A stretch of 32,207 nucleotides of DNA from Thermacetogenium sp. UBA4966 (GCA_002397275.1 DHAA01000053.1:1-32207), one strand, 5' to 3'. Positions 1 to 8,449 are shown, counted from the stretch's first letter. Program-made: numbers and translations. Notes: generated by a model not told the origin, from the letters alone.

Positions 1-118
1 GGGAAGGATATATAGCTAAATAGAAGGAGAATGTTCAAACTAATAGGAAACTTATGCATACAAGAGAAAAATAATGAATAATCTATATTTACTGGTATTT
101 TTGCAGAAAGAGACTGTT

Positions 119-148
119 TTGACAGTGGTTGCAATCCAGGAATGTATT
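119..148 (+). promoter_or_regulatory. Possible sigma-70 type promoter of the surface-protein operon
   Basis: TTGACA at 119-124 is a perfect -35 box. With an 18-base spacer the -10 would be TGTATT at 143-148, which matches four of six consensus positions. It lies about 230 bases upstream of the cobalamin riboswitch and is the best candidate I see for starting the long leader. The weak -10 keeps confidence low. Confidence 0.35.
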
Positions 149-361
149 GTGATAAACTGCAATTAGAGAATTTTTCTCCCACTTCAAACGCTATAAAATA
201 CCAAGAAACATATCCGCTTGAGACACATTCATGTCTAAATCCCAAAAATTCGACAGTATAAGAACTCCCATACGAGCTAAAGAGCGGCTTTCCAACAACT
301 TGGAAGAAGAGGTGGATCGATTCCTTGAGCTTTTTCAAAAACTGAATACATCTTTTTGTGA

Positions 362-547
362 CCCTGCGGCGCACAAACAAGTCCGCAGGGGTGGACAAGG
401 GAACCGGGTGCGAATCCCGGACGGAACCGCCGCTGTGAGCGCCGCTAATCAAGGCTCGTCGACGAAAGTCGGTCACTGGGAAACCGGGAAGGCAGAGCCT
501 GATAGGCATAGATAAATCTGCCGAAGCGCAAAGTCAGAAGACCTACA
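362..547 (+). promoter_or_regulatory. Cobalamin riboswitch
   Basis: The conserved core of the cobalamin (B12) riboswitch family is readable in order. GGGAACCGGGTGCGAATCCC starts at 399, CCGCCGCTGTGA follows at about 427-438, the B12-box-like GGTCACTGGG is at 471-480, ACCGGGAAGGC is at 483-493, and the closing AGTCAGAAGACCTAC ends at about 546. A perfect 8-bp hairpin (362-369 with 383-390) precedes the core. Family knowledge says these RNAs bind adenosyl- or methylcobalamin and usually switch genes off when B12 is plentiful. A terminator-like hairpin follows at 679-718. The first downstream genes are the secreted propeller protein and the DUF4430 wall protein, so the switch most likely controls those. 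The exact 5' boundary is uncertain. Confidence 0.9.
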
Positions 548-678
548 AAAAGAATTTGCTTGCCGCCTTATGGTGAAAGGTGACAAGACAAGCGTTGATT
601 GCCAGGAAAACGGCTGTGACGATCAGATTTGATTGTTGCAGCTATTTTTAGTTTCTGAAAAACAGTTTTACAGAACCC

Positions 679-718
679 TTGTTCATAACTCATTTGGTGT
701 GAACAAACAGCTTTTTTT
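679..718 (+). terminator. Terminator-like hairpin downstream of the cobalamin riboswitch
   Basis: TTGTTCAT (679-686) pairs with GTGAACAA (699-706) around a short loop, followed after five bases by a run of seven T (712-718). This has the form of an intrinsic terminator. Its position, about 130 bases after the riboswitch and before the operon's first gene, suggests that it is the expression platform or a premature stop. No alternative antiterminator pairing was worked out. Confidence 0.55.
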
Positions 719-859
719 GAGAACTCTGCGACGGAAGGGTGCAGGAATATAAACGTTTCATCTTCTTGCCGGCACTCTCATCGTTTTGCAGAACAAGACC
801 AGCCCATAAGCAAAGATGTTTGACCGTTGAGAACACGAACATATCCATGCTAATTTCCG

Positions 860-1055
860 TGATTCGGATACGGGGGTCGCCGGGAGAGATGGTGAAAATC
901 CCCGGATGTTTTAGACCAAAGAACCTAACCGCGGCTTGCGGAACGGACGGCGGAGTATGAGATCACTCAACTATATTTATTGAACAAGAATATGGAGATA
1001 TTCCGCTGACCTAGTATCTGCCCGCAAGCTGTGTTGTACTTGCGACAAGGGCAGA
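860..1055 (+). ncRNA. Structured leader RNA of unknown class, partly cobalamin-riboswitch-like
   Basis: This segment is dense with local pairing. CCGGG/CCCGG encloses GGTGAAAATCC at about 888-913, CCGC/GCGG follows at about 931-943, and GAATAT(ggag)ATATTC lies at about 988-1003. A two-step stem then pairs TCTGCC and CGCAAG with CTTGCG and GGCAGA at about 1017-1054. The GGTGAAAATCC stretch and the terminal CAGAAGTCTAC resemble parts of the cobalamin riboswitch upstream (GGTGCGAATCC and CAGAAGACCTAC). The rest of the B12 core, including a clear CACTG box, is not recognisable. It may be a divergent second riboswitch or an unrelated regulatory RNA. No credible protein is encoded here. Confidence 0.4.
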
Positions 1056-1458
1056 AGTCTACAATATCAGCGGCTTCTTATGCCGCAGGAAGGAGAGGGG
1101 TATGATGGTATTTGACTCAGGGTAGCAAGCAGAACCGGCGAATCGGGCAGCGCAGGAGCGAAGGCCGTTCCGCTTTGCGCCCAAGAAAGACGGACGGAAA
1201 ATAGAAAGTGTAAGGAAAGCGCCGGCTGAATAACAACGGTGATTTCCCGCTGACCGGAACAACCGGAGGCGTATCCGAAAGGCGTCAAAAAACACCTTGA
1301 CAACCAGCCCGCATAGAGTATGCAGGCACATGGCGGTGTATGTGTCTTTTGAAATCCGTCTGCGAAGGACGTAAACACCTGCCGTTATTTTCCCACAGTA
1401 CACAAACAGACGGAACAAAATTGATTGTGCGCCAAAGGCGCACGGAAAGGACGAAACT
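1056..1458 (+). promoter_or_regulatory. Long 5' leader with hairpins before the propeller gene
   Basis: This 400-base stretch lacks a convincing gene but contains inverted repeats. GCGGC/GCCGC lies at about 1067-1083, and CCGTCTG at 1356-1362 matches CAGACGG at 1407-1413. A perfect 7-bp GTGCGCC(aaa)GGCGCAC hairpin at 1427-1443 ends just before the ribosome site GGAAAGGA (1444-1451). I cannot assign it to a known RNA class. The hairpin next to the ribosome site may affect translation or mRNA stability. Confidence 0.4.
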
Positions 1459-3243
1459 ATGAAAATGCCAAAAGTAAATAAAAAAATCTTTGGCGTTTCC
1501 CTCGCGTTGGTTCTCACACTGGCGATTGCGTTGTCGGCAACAGTTAGCGTGTTTGCAGCGGCGGCAAGTTCATGGCCGACATATCAGGGCGATGCAAATC
1601 ACCTCGGGAGGATTACAAACGGAACGCCTTACACCGGAAGCAGCCCCACTGTAACCTCGCTTCTTCCGGACTCTGGCAGAGGCTCGTTTTCCGGCGTGGA
1701 CACCCAGCCCGTTATGTATACCGACAGTAACGGTACAACATGGGCGTTCGTAATCACAGACTCAGGCACGTATAGCGGGTCAACCACTCCCGTCAACGGT
1801 ATTTATCCGGGAACGGGCGGCGCGAGACTGGCCGTTGTTAATTGCAACACAAAAGCACGCACCTCTTATGCACTTTCCAGATCCGGTGGCTTCCAGCTTT
1901 CCTCCCCGTATCTTGATACTTCAAGCGGAAGCCCTGTTCTGTATGTCGCGGTGACGGATTACTTCAGCTTGCTGTCAGATGACGACTTTTTAACAGAAAC
2001 GGTTTGGGAGACAGCCGATAGCGCGTCCATTGACACCACGGCCCCCGGTTATGCTGTCTTTGCCAATAGCGCAGGCTCTGTAAGCCAAACGGTTACAATC
2101 GGCAACATCTCAAACCTTCAATTGATCAGCCAATTGATCCTTACCAGCGGGACATCCGCCACCTATCAATTTACGGCGACAAAAACAGGAGGCTCACCGG
2201 TGGTGCTGGACAGCGGCACGATCAATTCGGCCAACTCCCCGGTCTACATTGAAAAGCTTGTGTCATCGTATTTCACCGCAACGGGTACGGGCGAATATAC
2301 CATCACCCTGACTGTTACGCCCGCGGCGGGCGCGACGGTGAAAGCGGACTACGTAAGGCTTAATCAGCAAAGCGTAGCGTCTATTAAAAAGGTCACGAAC
2401 CCCACCTCAAGCGCGAACATCACCGCCGTATCCGTTGGCGGCGCTACTTTCGGCGGACAGATCAACACGCCGCTTACAAAGTACGGCAATTACCTATATT
2501 ACGGCACCTATAACGGACAAAATAAGTATTACCAATTAAATCCGTCCAACGGGGATACAAATATCTTTACCGGTGCAAACGGGTTCTATTGGGCCGGCGC
2601 CTGGGCTGACGAAAACTATGTTTACTTCGGCGGAGACGGCGGGTATCTGTACTATGTGCCTGTAAACAACTTTGAAACCACCTCTGTTACCTCAGGCACG
2701 AATCAGAACACAGTTACGCTTTCCGGTGCGGGCAATGTGCGGTCTACCATTACGCAGCACGACGGCAGCCTGTACTTTACCAGCCAAAGCTCCATCCTGT
2801 GGAAAATGACAAAGGCTTCAGTGTCTACTGCCCCGGCTGTTGCGGCTTCCGTTACCATTCAAAGCGGCTCGTCCTCCACCTCAACGCCGGCTATTTCGGA
2901 GAATGGTATTATTTATGTCGGCTACTATGTGAGCTTCAGCACCGGTGGAGTGAAAGCCTATAATACATCACTTAGCCTTTTGGGGGATGTTTACACCGGT
3001 GACCCCGTGCAGTGTTCGCCGATTGTTTACACAGACGGTGTATGGGATTATGTTTATTTCACCACTAATTCCGGAAATGGTGGCGGTTATTGCAACAGGT
3101 TTAACGGCACAACAGCTCAATCAAGATGGAGCGCCCCCGGAACCAGCACTAACCGTTATGCCTTGCAAGGCTTTGCTTCGGATAATGGCTATCTCATCTA
3201 TGGAGATGACGCTAATTATCTATATGTTGTAGACAAACCTTAA
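1459..3243 (+). CDS. Secreted PQQ-like beta-propeller protein, candidate B12-regulated surface protein
   Basis: 594 aa. Residues 1-35 form a classic signal peptide: a Lys-rich start, a hydrophobic core (VSLALVLTLAIALSAT), then VFAAA. The mature N-terminus has WPTYQGDANHLG, the usual opening of PQQ-like (BamB/quinoprotein-type) propeller proteins. Blade-like repeats follow, such as YGNYLYYGTYNG, ENYVYFGGDGGYLYYV and ENGIIYVGYY. Residues about 172-303 look like a beta-sandwich inserted between blades. No LPXTG, CWB2 or membrane anchor is present, so it is probably exported free or held by a partner. The start is ATG after GGAAAGGA. It is first in an operon with the CWB2/DUF4430 protein, behind a cobalamin riboswitch. 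Known precedent: the Bacteroides surface protein BtuG is a B12-binding propeller. Corrinoid binding here is inference; no binding residues can be named. Confidence 0.75.
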   Translation: MKMPKVNKKIFGVSLALVLTLAIALSATVSVFAAAASSWPTYQGDANHLGRITNGTPYTGSSPTVTSLLPDSGRGSFSGVDTQPVMYTDSNGTTWAFVITDSGTYSGSTTPVNGIYPGTGGARLAVVNCNTKARTSYALSRSGGFQLSSPYLDTSSGSPVLYVAVTDYFSLLSDDDFLTETVWETADSASIDTTAPGYAVFANSAGSVSQTVTIGNISNLQLISQLILTSGTSATYQFTATKTGGSPVVLDSGTINSANSPVYIEKLVSSYFTATGTGEYTITLTVTPAAGATVKADYVRLNQQSVASIKKVTNPTSSANITAVSVGGATFGGQINTPLTKYGNYLYYGTYNGQNKYYQLNPSNGDTNIFTGANGFYWAGAWADENYVYFGGDGGYLYYVPVNNFETTSVTSGTNQNTVTLSGAGNVRSTITQHDGSLYFTSQSSILWKMTKASVSTAPAVAASVTIQSGSSSTSTPAISENGIIYVGYYVSFSTGGVKAYNTSLSLLGDVYTGDPVQCSPIVYTDGVWDYVYFTTNSGNGGGYCNRFNGTTAQSRWSAPGTSTNRYALQGFASDNGYLIYGDDANYLYVVDKP

Positions 3244-3261
3244 AGGAACATTCATCCTTAG

Positions 3262-3308
3262 AAAGGAGGAAGGGCGGCACGCTCTTTCGTGCCGCCCGTT
3301 TACTTATG
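3262..3308 (+). promoter_or_regulatory. Ribosome site separated from its start codon by a strong hairpin
   Basis: AAAGGAGG (3262-3269) is an excellent Shine-Dalgarno sequence but lies 36 bases before the ATG at 3306. In between is a perfect 10-bp GC-rich hairpin, GGGCGGCACG (3272-3281) with CGTGCCGCCC (3288-3297). If folded, only about ten unpaired bases separate the ribosome site from the ATG, which is normal spacing. The hairpin could also act as a weak terminator or mRNA stabiliser between the two genes, but no real T-run follows it. Confidence 0.6.
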
Positions 3309-6300
3309 CACAAACCACGTTTAACAAAATTTCTTTCGGTGCTGGTTGTTGTAGCGATGTGTTTGTCAATGCTGCCCGCAGGAATTCTGACAGCATTTGC
3401 TGAATCAGCAGACGGAACGATTAAACACGAGAACATTACAAACCTTACTTCCGTAGGTTCGCAATCGCTTAGAATGACCAGCGGCAAAGGATACGCGGTA
3501 ACGAAACCGTCAGACACATCGCGATTCGTGGAATCAATCATCATAGATGGCGCCACCGTGTCAATGTCTGATGGATTCACAGAAGAAGATGGTAACGGTG
3601 ATTGGGGTGAAGCGGGGTTTTTCATCAAATCCGGGACTGTCGGAAGCATAAAATACACAATATCATATGGCGTTGATTCGTGGGGTATGTTTGGGACGCT
3701 AGACGCAGCCATTGAAGCGGGAGTATCTATAAATGCTCCGCTGACAGATGCTGATATCACATTTGTTTGGAACAAGGTAGAATCTAGTGCTACGAGGTAT
3801 TCAATTACTGCTGTTACGAATGACAGCAGTAAAGGAACAGTAGATGACCCGATTTATAGTCGGGCAGAAGGAAATTCTGAATTGTATTATCTCAACTCTA
3901 CCCCTAACATCGGATACGGGCTTGATTATTGGGAATACAAAGGTGCGAGTACAGGCGATAATTGGATAAAAGACGACAATTTCATCGGTCAAAATCCTTA
4001 TCAAGTTACTATTGATGAAGACAGGGACTACCGCGCAGTTTTCGCACCGGCAAAAGTCATTCTTGGCGATACGCTTATTTGCGCGCCTGTCAGACTAAAC
4101 AGGGTTTCTCCAATAGGAAACATAATGAATTCACAGTCGGTTTCACAGCCGGTTTTTGCAGGACAACGCGCAAGAATAAGTCTTGTCCACAGCTTTGGCG
4201 GCCCTATTCTTAACGATCTCAACACACAAATAGACGTCGAGTGCAAGCTGTATGCCGGTGATTCCGCCAGCGGAACACCGCTAAAAACTGTTTCCGGTAA
4301 GTATGCTCAAATCGACCTTACCACCACGGGATATGCGCAAACGAGAACTGTTGACTTTGATTTCAACATCATACCTAAGCTTTCACAGGTGACGGTAAGC
4401 GCAAAATTCGGGGAATTAGAAGAAGTCGTCAAGACGTATGACATAGCTGTTTTAGACCCGGTTGAAACGATAGACCTGAATTACCTGTCCTCGCCGACCA
4501 CCGTCACGACGAACAGGATTTACGACACCCTTTCCTTCATCGACAGCAAGACGGGCAAGCTGACGCTGTACGCCGCGGCCGGCGGCGGGCTGCTGAAGCT
4601 GAACGAGAGCGGCACGGGCTTTGCGTATGTATCCGGCTTGACCTTGCAGTTAAGCCCGAATACCAACGAATATCAAAACGGCAAGCTCATCGCTTTGGGC
4701 GGTACGGCAAACCATATCATCGCGCTCGCCCATGTGTTTATCCCCACAGGAGGGGGAAACGGGACGTTTAAGCTCTGCGCCTATGAATACACACCAGGTG
4801 ATGGTACTTGGACGGAAATAGCCGGTTCCGTGTTAGATTCAACCGATTCACTGTATCCTGAGCTTTATCAAGTTGGCGTTGTGTTCTCCGGCAATGACAT
4901 CTGGAGCAGCAAAGCCCATTGGAACGGCTCCTCGTGGACAGCGCACGGTTATACGTTCAATTCCATAAAAAAGGTTAACGACACCACAGCTTACGCCGGA
5001 AGCACAAGCGGACTCTACAAGTATTCCGGCAGCTCTTGGTCGGCCTTCTCCACCCTGACCGGCACGGCTACCGTGTTAAGCGTCGCCCCGGACAGCGAAC
5101 TCGTCGTCCGGACCGGTACGCAAGCGAACAACTACCAGTATCACCGGGTTTCCGCAAGCGGTACGGCGACGCTTATTGACACGTCCGGCTTGCCAGATGT
5201 ATCTTCCGGCAATAATGAAAAAATACGCGACATCAAGATATCGGACGGCAGCGTATACGCCCTGGTGAACGGTAGGCTCTTCATCAGCATTGGGACATCC
5301 AGCTACTATGGCACCTACATTTACAAGCAGACTGCAAACGGCTGGGAATATTGCGAAGCCCCTGAATTCTTTGATGAAATTGACCTCGCGAACCCGGATG
5401 AGTTTGACACGCAATCCCGCATGGACGGCGTGTGCGACGTATTCGAGATAGCGCCGGGCACCACGCTGCTCTCCGGCTATTACGGCGCGTATTATCTTTG
5501 GTACGGCAATACCACCGTCACTTTTGAGCCGAATAACGGCGGAGATACGGTGATCAGGACAGGCAAAATCGGAAGCCCGGTCACCCTGCCCGAAACGCCC
5601 GCGCTGGACGGTCAGATTTTCACAGGCTGGTATTACACCAATAATCCTAACGACACAACAGCCTTTGATACCAGCGCGTTCCCGGCGAAAAACCTGACGG
5701 TTTACGCCCGCTGGTCTCCGGAGGGCGGCGTTACCGATCCTTTCGCCTCTCAGCGTGAAGCGGCCCTGAGCGCGCTGGACGCCGAAAAGAGCAAGTACAA
5801 CAGCAGCGACTATGAAGCATCCGAGTGGGAACTGCTGGTAGCGGCGTATGAGGCCGGTATAGCCAACATTGGCAGCGCCAGCAGTTATCCTGACATCCAA
5901 AACTCGCTGAACGCCGCGATTAGCGCAATGGCGGCAGTGCCCGCCTCTAACAAGGACAAGGCCACAGTCGCGGTATCGGTGGAGAAATTCACCTTGGGTC
6001 AGGGATATATCATCGAGCCGACCCTTGTGACCGTGCCGAGAGGCACGCAGGCGTCCATTGTTATCACCGACCTGATCGACGAAAACCTGGGCGAGGGTTT
6101 CTATAAAAATACAGGTACCCCCCAATTAGGCTTTTATCTGGCGGCGATCAAGGATACGCCGGTACCGAATGACGATCCGCCTATTCCGCAGCATATCAGG
6201 GACGCAATGGGCGACGCGTACAATCCGGTAAATGCGGACGAGTTTCTCGGTGAGTTTGACTATTATTGGATGTCCGGCTGGATGTTCTGTGTCAACAACT

Positions 6301-7724
6301 CCTTTCCTAACGTGGGCTCGGCCGCGTGGCCGCTGAACAACGGCGACGTGATGCGCTGGCAGTTTACGCTTTACGGCTACGGCGCCGACCTTGACGCAGA
6401 TAATTCCGAGTGGGGCAGTACATCCTTAAAACCGCTTGCCAACAAAGACAAGCTGACCTGGCGCGTTGCGGAGATCAACGCCATGAGCGATGAAGAGAAG
6501 TCGGCGTTCCTTGCTACAGGCGACAACCAAGACTATTTCGATACAGCGATGGAGGCGTTGACTAAGCTGGATAGCACACAGGTCGAGGTGGACGCCGCGC
6601 TGATGGCGCTGGGCGGTGATCCGGTTGAGCCTACGCCCATCGAAAAGAATGAGCTCAACGCCCTGATCGCCGAGGCCGAGCAGCTGAAGAGCGGCGACTA
6701 TACAGAAGAGAGCTGGACGGGATTCACAGAGGCGCTGCAGGCCGCCAAGACGGTCACCGCCAAAGAGGATGCGACCCAGGAAGAGGTAGATAACGCAACT
6801 GCGGCGCTTTCAGCCGCCAAAGAACAGCTAGTTATTCTTGGCGGAAAAGTGAGCAGAATCGCCGGAAACAACCGCTACGACACCTCCGCTAAAACAGCGC
6901 TGCAAGCCTATCCGGAGGGAGCGGAGACAGTGATCATCGCCCGGGGGGACGACCAGGGAGACTTCGCCGACGCCCTGGCGGCCAGCTACCTGGCAGGCGT
7001 AAAGAACGCCCCGATCCTGCTCGTCGCCCCAGGCAGCCTGCCCCAGGAGATAGCAGACGCCATCAAACAACTGGGCGCCAAAAAAGCCTACGTCCTGGGG
7101 GGCGAGCTGGCCGTATCACAGGGAGTAGAAAACAAACTGAAAAACCTGAAGCTGGAAGTGGAGCGCATCACAGGCAATAACCGCTACGCCACCGCGGCCG
7201 CGATCGCAGCCAGGGGAGGCCCGGCGGACACCGCCATCGTAGTCAGCGGCACAGCACCCGCAGACTCCCTGGTAGCAGGGCCCCTGGCTTTTAGCAGTAA
7301 ATATCCCATCCTGCTGGTGGAGAAGAACAGCGTTCCAGCGGAAACAAAACAGGCCATCGCAGACCTGGGCATCACGAAGATCATCGTTATCGGCGGTGAA
7401 AACGCAGTGAGCCGGGCAGTCTACAACGAGTTAAAGGCACAGGAGCGCTACGCCGGGCACAGCCGCATCGAGACCAGCCTTGATGTGGCGGAAAAAGCCT
7501 TTGCCGGAGCGAAGGACTTCTCCATCGTCGGCTACCTGAAACTGGCGGACGCGGTGGGAGCCGCGGTCAACGGCGACCCGATCATCTACGTCAAGGATAA
7601 CATTGCAGATGTGAAGGATTACCTGACAGAAGCAGCGGCAGCCGCTACCAGCTTTACCATCTTCGGCGGCCCCATGGCTGTAAACAACACGGTGGAAGAT
7701 GCGCTGCAAAAACTGCTGCAGTAA
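3306..7724 (+). CDS. Modular cell-wall protein with transcobalamin-like DUF4430 domain and three CWB2 repeats
   Basis: 1472 aa. There is a signal peptide at 1-33 (LSVLVVVAMCLSMLPAGILT). A divergent InlB-type repeat lies near 165-250 and a propeller-like region at about 387-735. A Listeria-Bacteroides (Flg_new/InlB B) repeat follows at about 736-806 (FTGWYY...LTVYARW), with a FIVAR-like helical segment at about 811-880. A DUF4430 domain sits at about 885-1030 (GQGYIIEP, SGWMFCVNN, RWQFTLYGYGAD). A second FIVAR-like segment is at about 1110-1177. Three cell-wall-binding type 2 repeats run from about 1180 to the end (RIAGNNRYDT, RITGNNRYAT, RYAGHSRIETS). DUF4430 is related to the C-terminal domain of transcobalamin, and CWB2 triplets anchor proteins non-covalently to wall polymer in Clostridia. 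With the upstream B12 riboswitch, a role in holding corrinoid at the surface is plausible but untested. Base composition rises in GC from roughly 4480 on, suggesting mosaic origin. Confidence 0.85.
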   Translation: MHKPRLTKFLSVLVVVAMCLSMLPAGILTAFAESADGTIKHENITNLTSVGSQSLRMTSGKGYAVTKPSDTSRFVESIIIDGATVSMSDGFTEEDGNGDWGEAGFFIKSGTVGSIKYTISYGVDSWGMFGTLDAAIEAGVSINAPLTDADITFVWNKVESSATRYSITAVTNDSSKGTVDDPIYSRAEGNSELYYLNSTPNIGYGLDYWEYKGASTGDNWIKDDNFIGQNPYQVTIDEDRDYRAVFAPAKVILGDTLICAPVRLNRVSPIGNIMNSQSVSQPVFAGQRARISLVHSFGGPILNDLNTQIDVECKLYAGDSASGTPLKTVSGKYAQIDLTTTGYAQTRTVDFDFNIIPKLSQVTVSAKFGELEEVVKTYDIAVLDPVETIDLNYLSSPTTVTTNRIYDTLSFIDSKTGKLTLYAAAGGGLLKLNESGTGFAYVSGLTLQLSPNTNEYQNGKLIALGGTANHIIALAHVFIPTGGGNGTFKLCAYEYTPGDGTWTEIAGSVLDSTDSLYPELYQVGVVFSGNDIWSSKAHWNGSSWTAHGYTFNSIKKVNDTTAYAGSTSGLYKYSGSSWSAFSTLTGTATVLSVAPDSELVVRTGTQANNYQYHRVSASGTATLIDTSGLPDVSSGNNEKIRDIKISDGSVYALVNGRLFISIGTSSYYGTYIYKQTANGWEYCEAPEFFDEIDLANPDEFDTQSRMDGVCDVFEIAPGTTLLSGYYGAYYLWYGNTTVTFEPNNGGDTVIRTGKIGSPVTLPETPALDGQIFTGWYYTNNPNDTTAFDTSAFPAKNLTVYARWSPEGGVTDPFASQREAALSALDAEKSKYNSSDYEASEWELLVAAYEAGIANIGSASSYPDIQNSLNAAISAMAAVPASNKDKATVAVSVEKFTLGQGYIIEPTLVTVPRGTQASIVITDLIDENLGEGFYKNTGTPQLGFYLAAIKDTPVPNDDPPIPQHIRDAMGDAYNPVNADEFLGEFDYYWMSGWMFCVNNSFPNVGSAAWPLNNGDVMRWQFTLYGYGADLDADNSEWGSTSLKPLANKDKLTWRVAEINAMSDEEKSAFLATGDNQDYFDTAMEALTKLDSTQVEVDAALMALGGDPVEPTPIEKNELNALIAEAEQLKSGDYTEESWTGFTEALQAAKTVTAKEDATQEEVDNATAALSAAKEQLVILGGKVSRIAGNNRYDTSAKTALQAYPEGAETVIIARGDDQGDFADALAASYLAGVKNAPILLVAPGSLPQEIADAIKQLGAKKAYVLGGELAVSQGVENKLKNLKLEVERITGNNRYATAAAIAARGGPADTAIVVSGTAPADSLVAGPLAFSSKYPILLVEKNSVPAETKQAIADLGITKIIVIGGENAVSRAVYNELKAQERYAGHSRIETSLDVAEKAFAGAKDFSIVGYLKLADAVGAAVNGDPIIYVKDNIADVKDYLTEAAAAATSFTIFGGPMAVNNTVEDALQKLLQ

Positions 7725-7761
7725 AGCCAAAATAGATCAGAGATGCGTTAATCAACAACGG

Positions 7762-7795
7762 AAGCGCCTCCTGTCATTTCATGGGGGCGCTTTTG
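7762..7795 (+). terminator. Intrinsic terminator of the surface-protein operon
   Basis: AAGCGCCTCC (7762-7771) pairs with GGGGGCGCTT (7783-7792) around an 11-base loop and runs into TTTT. It sits 37 bases after the stop of the wall protein and just before the convergent toxin gene. Confidence 0.8.
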
Positions 7796-7802
7796 ATTGT
7801 AT

Positions 7803-8147
7803 CTAATTACCATCCCCTCCGTTTTCCATCTGCCGCAGCTGTGCGTCAATATCCCGCCCGCCGTACATGATACGGATCACGACGACCGTTTTCCGGGCTT
7901 CAACCGGCAGATAAAACACCAGATAGCTATCGACCGGCAAAACCCGCAGCCCCTTACCGCACCACGGTTCCTTCTCATAGATCGAGAAACGGAGCGGCAT
8001 TTCGTCCAGCCTAGCGGCCGCGTCCAGAATGCGCCGGACCTGCTTTTTCGCGGTTCCCGGCTCAAGCAGCGAGAAGGCGATATATTCGTAAATGTCGCGC
8101 AGGTCTCTCTCCGCGTGTTCGGTGTAGACAACGTCCCAGGCGCTCAT
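7803..8147 (-). CDS. RelE/ParE family toxin
   Basis: 114 aa. The fold signature of the RelE/ParE superfamily is visible: an N-terminal strand then helix (VVYTEHAERDLRDIYEYI), a second helix with the R-R-I-L-D pattern, and a C-terminal strand pair (RVLPVDSYLVFYLP then TVVVIRIMYGGRDID). The MYGGRD ending is typical of this family. Members either cleave mRNA in the ribosome or poison gyrase; the sequence does not tell which. It is the second gene of a two-gene operon, and its ATG overlaps the antitoxin stop by ATGA with a GGAG ribosome site just upstream, so the two are probably translationally coupled. Confidence 0.85.
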   Translation of the reverse strand: MSAWDVVYTEHAERDLRDIYEYIAFSLLEPGTAKKQVRRILDAAARLDEMPLRFSIYEKEPWCGKGLRVLPVDSYLVFYLPVEARKTVVVIRIMYGGRDIDAQLRQMENGGDGN

Positions 8148-8449
8148 ACTCCGTAATCCCGGTGTATCCTGTCGGCGACGCTATCAGCCGACGCGACTTT
8201 CCCGGCGGCTAGGTCGCCCAGGCCTTTTTCAATCTCGGCGTTGAACCGTTCTTCGCTGAGAGAGCCGAAGGCGAACGGCTTGCTTTTGGGCAGCTTCATA
8301 TCGAAAGGAATCCCGCGCTGCAGCACGACCTGCCGCAGGAAAAGGCCGATGGCGTTAGACATGGGAATGCCGAGTTGCTCCAGCACCTGCTCGGCCTGCT
8401 CCTTGATTTCGGGCTCAACACGGGCGAAAATATTGGCTGTTTTCGCTAT
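8144..8449 (-). CDS. RelB/DinJ family antitoxin, probable non-standard start
   Basis: 101 aa from the proposed start. The N-terminus AKTANIFARVEPEIKEQAEQ is the ribbon-helix-helix DNA-binding segment typical of RelB/DinJ antitoxins, followed by LGIPMSNAIGLFLRQVV. The C-terminal half should wrap the toxin encoded next. Start choice is odd. The first in-frame ATG (8470-8468) has no ribosome site, while GGGAGG lies inside that extension with proper spacing to codon ATA at 8449-8447, exactly where homologues start (M-A-K-T-A-N). A GTG at 8458-8456 overlaps the ribosome site. So either AUA is used, or the longer form from 8470 is made. Such antitoxins usually repress their own promoter, together with the toxin. 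Confidence 0.8.
   Translation of the reverse strand: MAKTANIFARVEPEIKEQAEQVLEQLGIPMSNAIGLFLRQVVLQRGIPFDMKLPKSKPFAFGSLSEERFNAEIEKGLGDLAAGKVASADSVADRIHRDYGV

Noticed and set aside
231..515. 94-aa open frame starting at 231
   Set aside because: Its second half lies inside the cobalamin riboswitch and it has no ribosome site. The first 40 codons look protein-like but match no family I know.
1059..1517. 152-aa and overlapping 103-aa frames on the minus strand
   Set aside because: They sit opposite the structured leader and the signal-peptide codons, with biased residues and no family resemblance; treated as chance frames.
5076..6125. 349-aa minus-strand frame inside the wall-protein gene
   Set aside because: Arg/Gly/Val-rich antisense shadow of a gene with secure domains.
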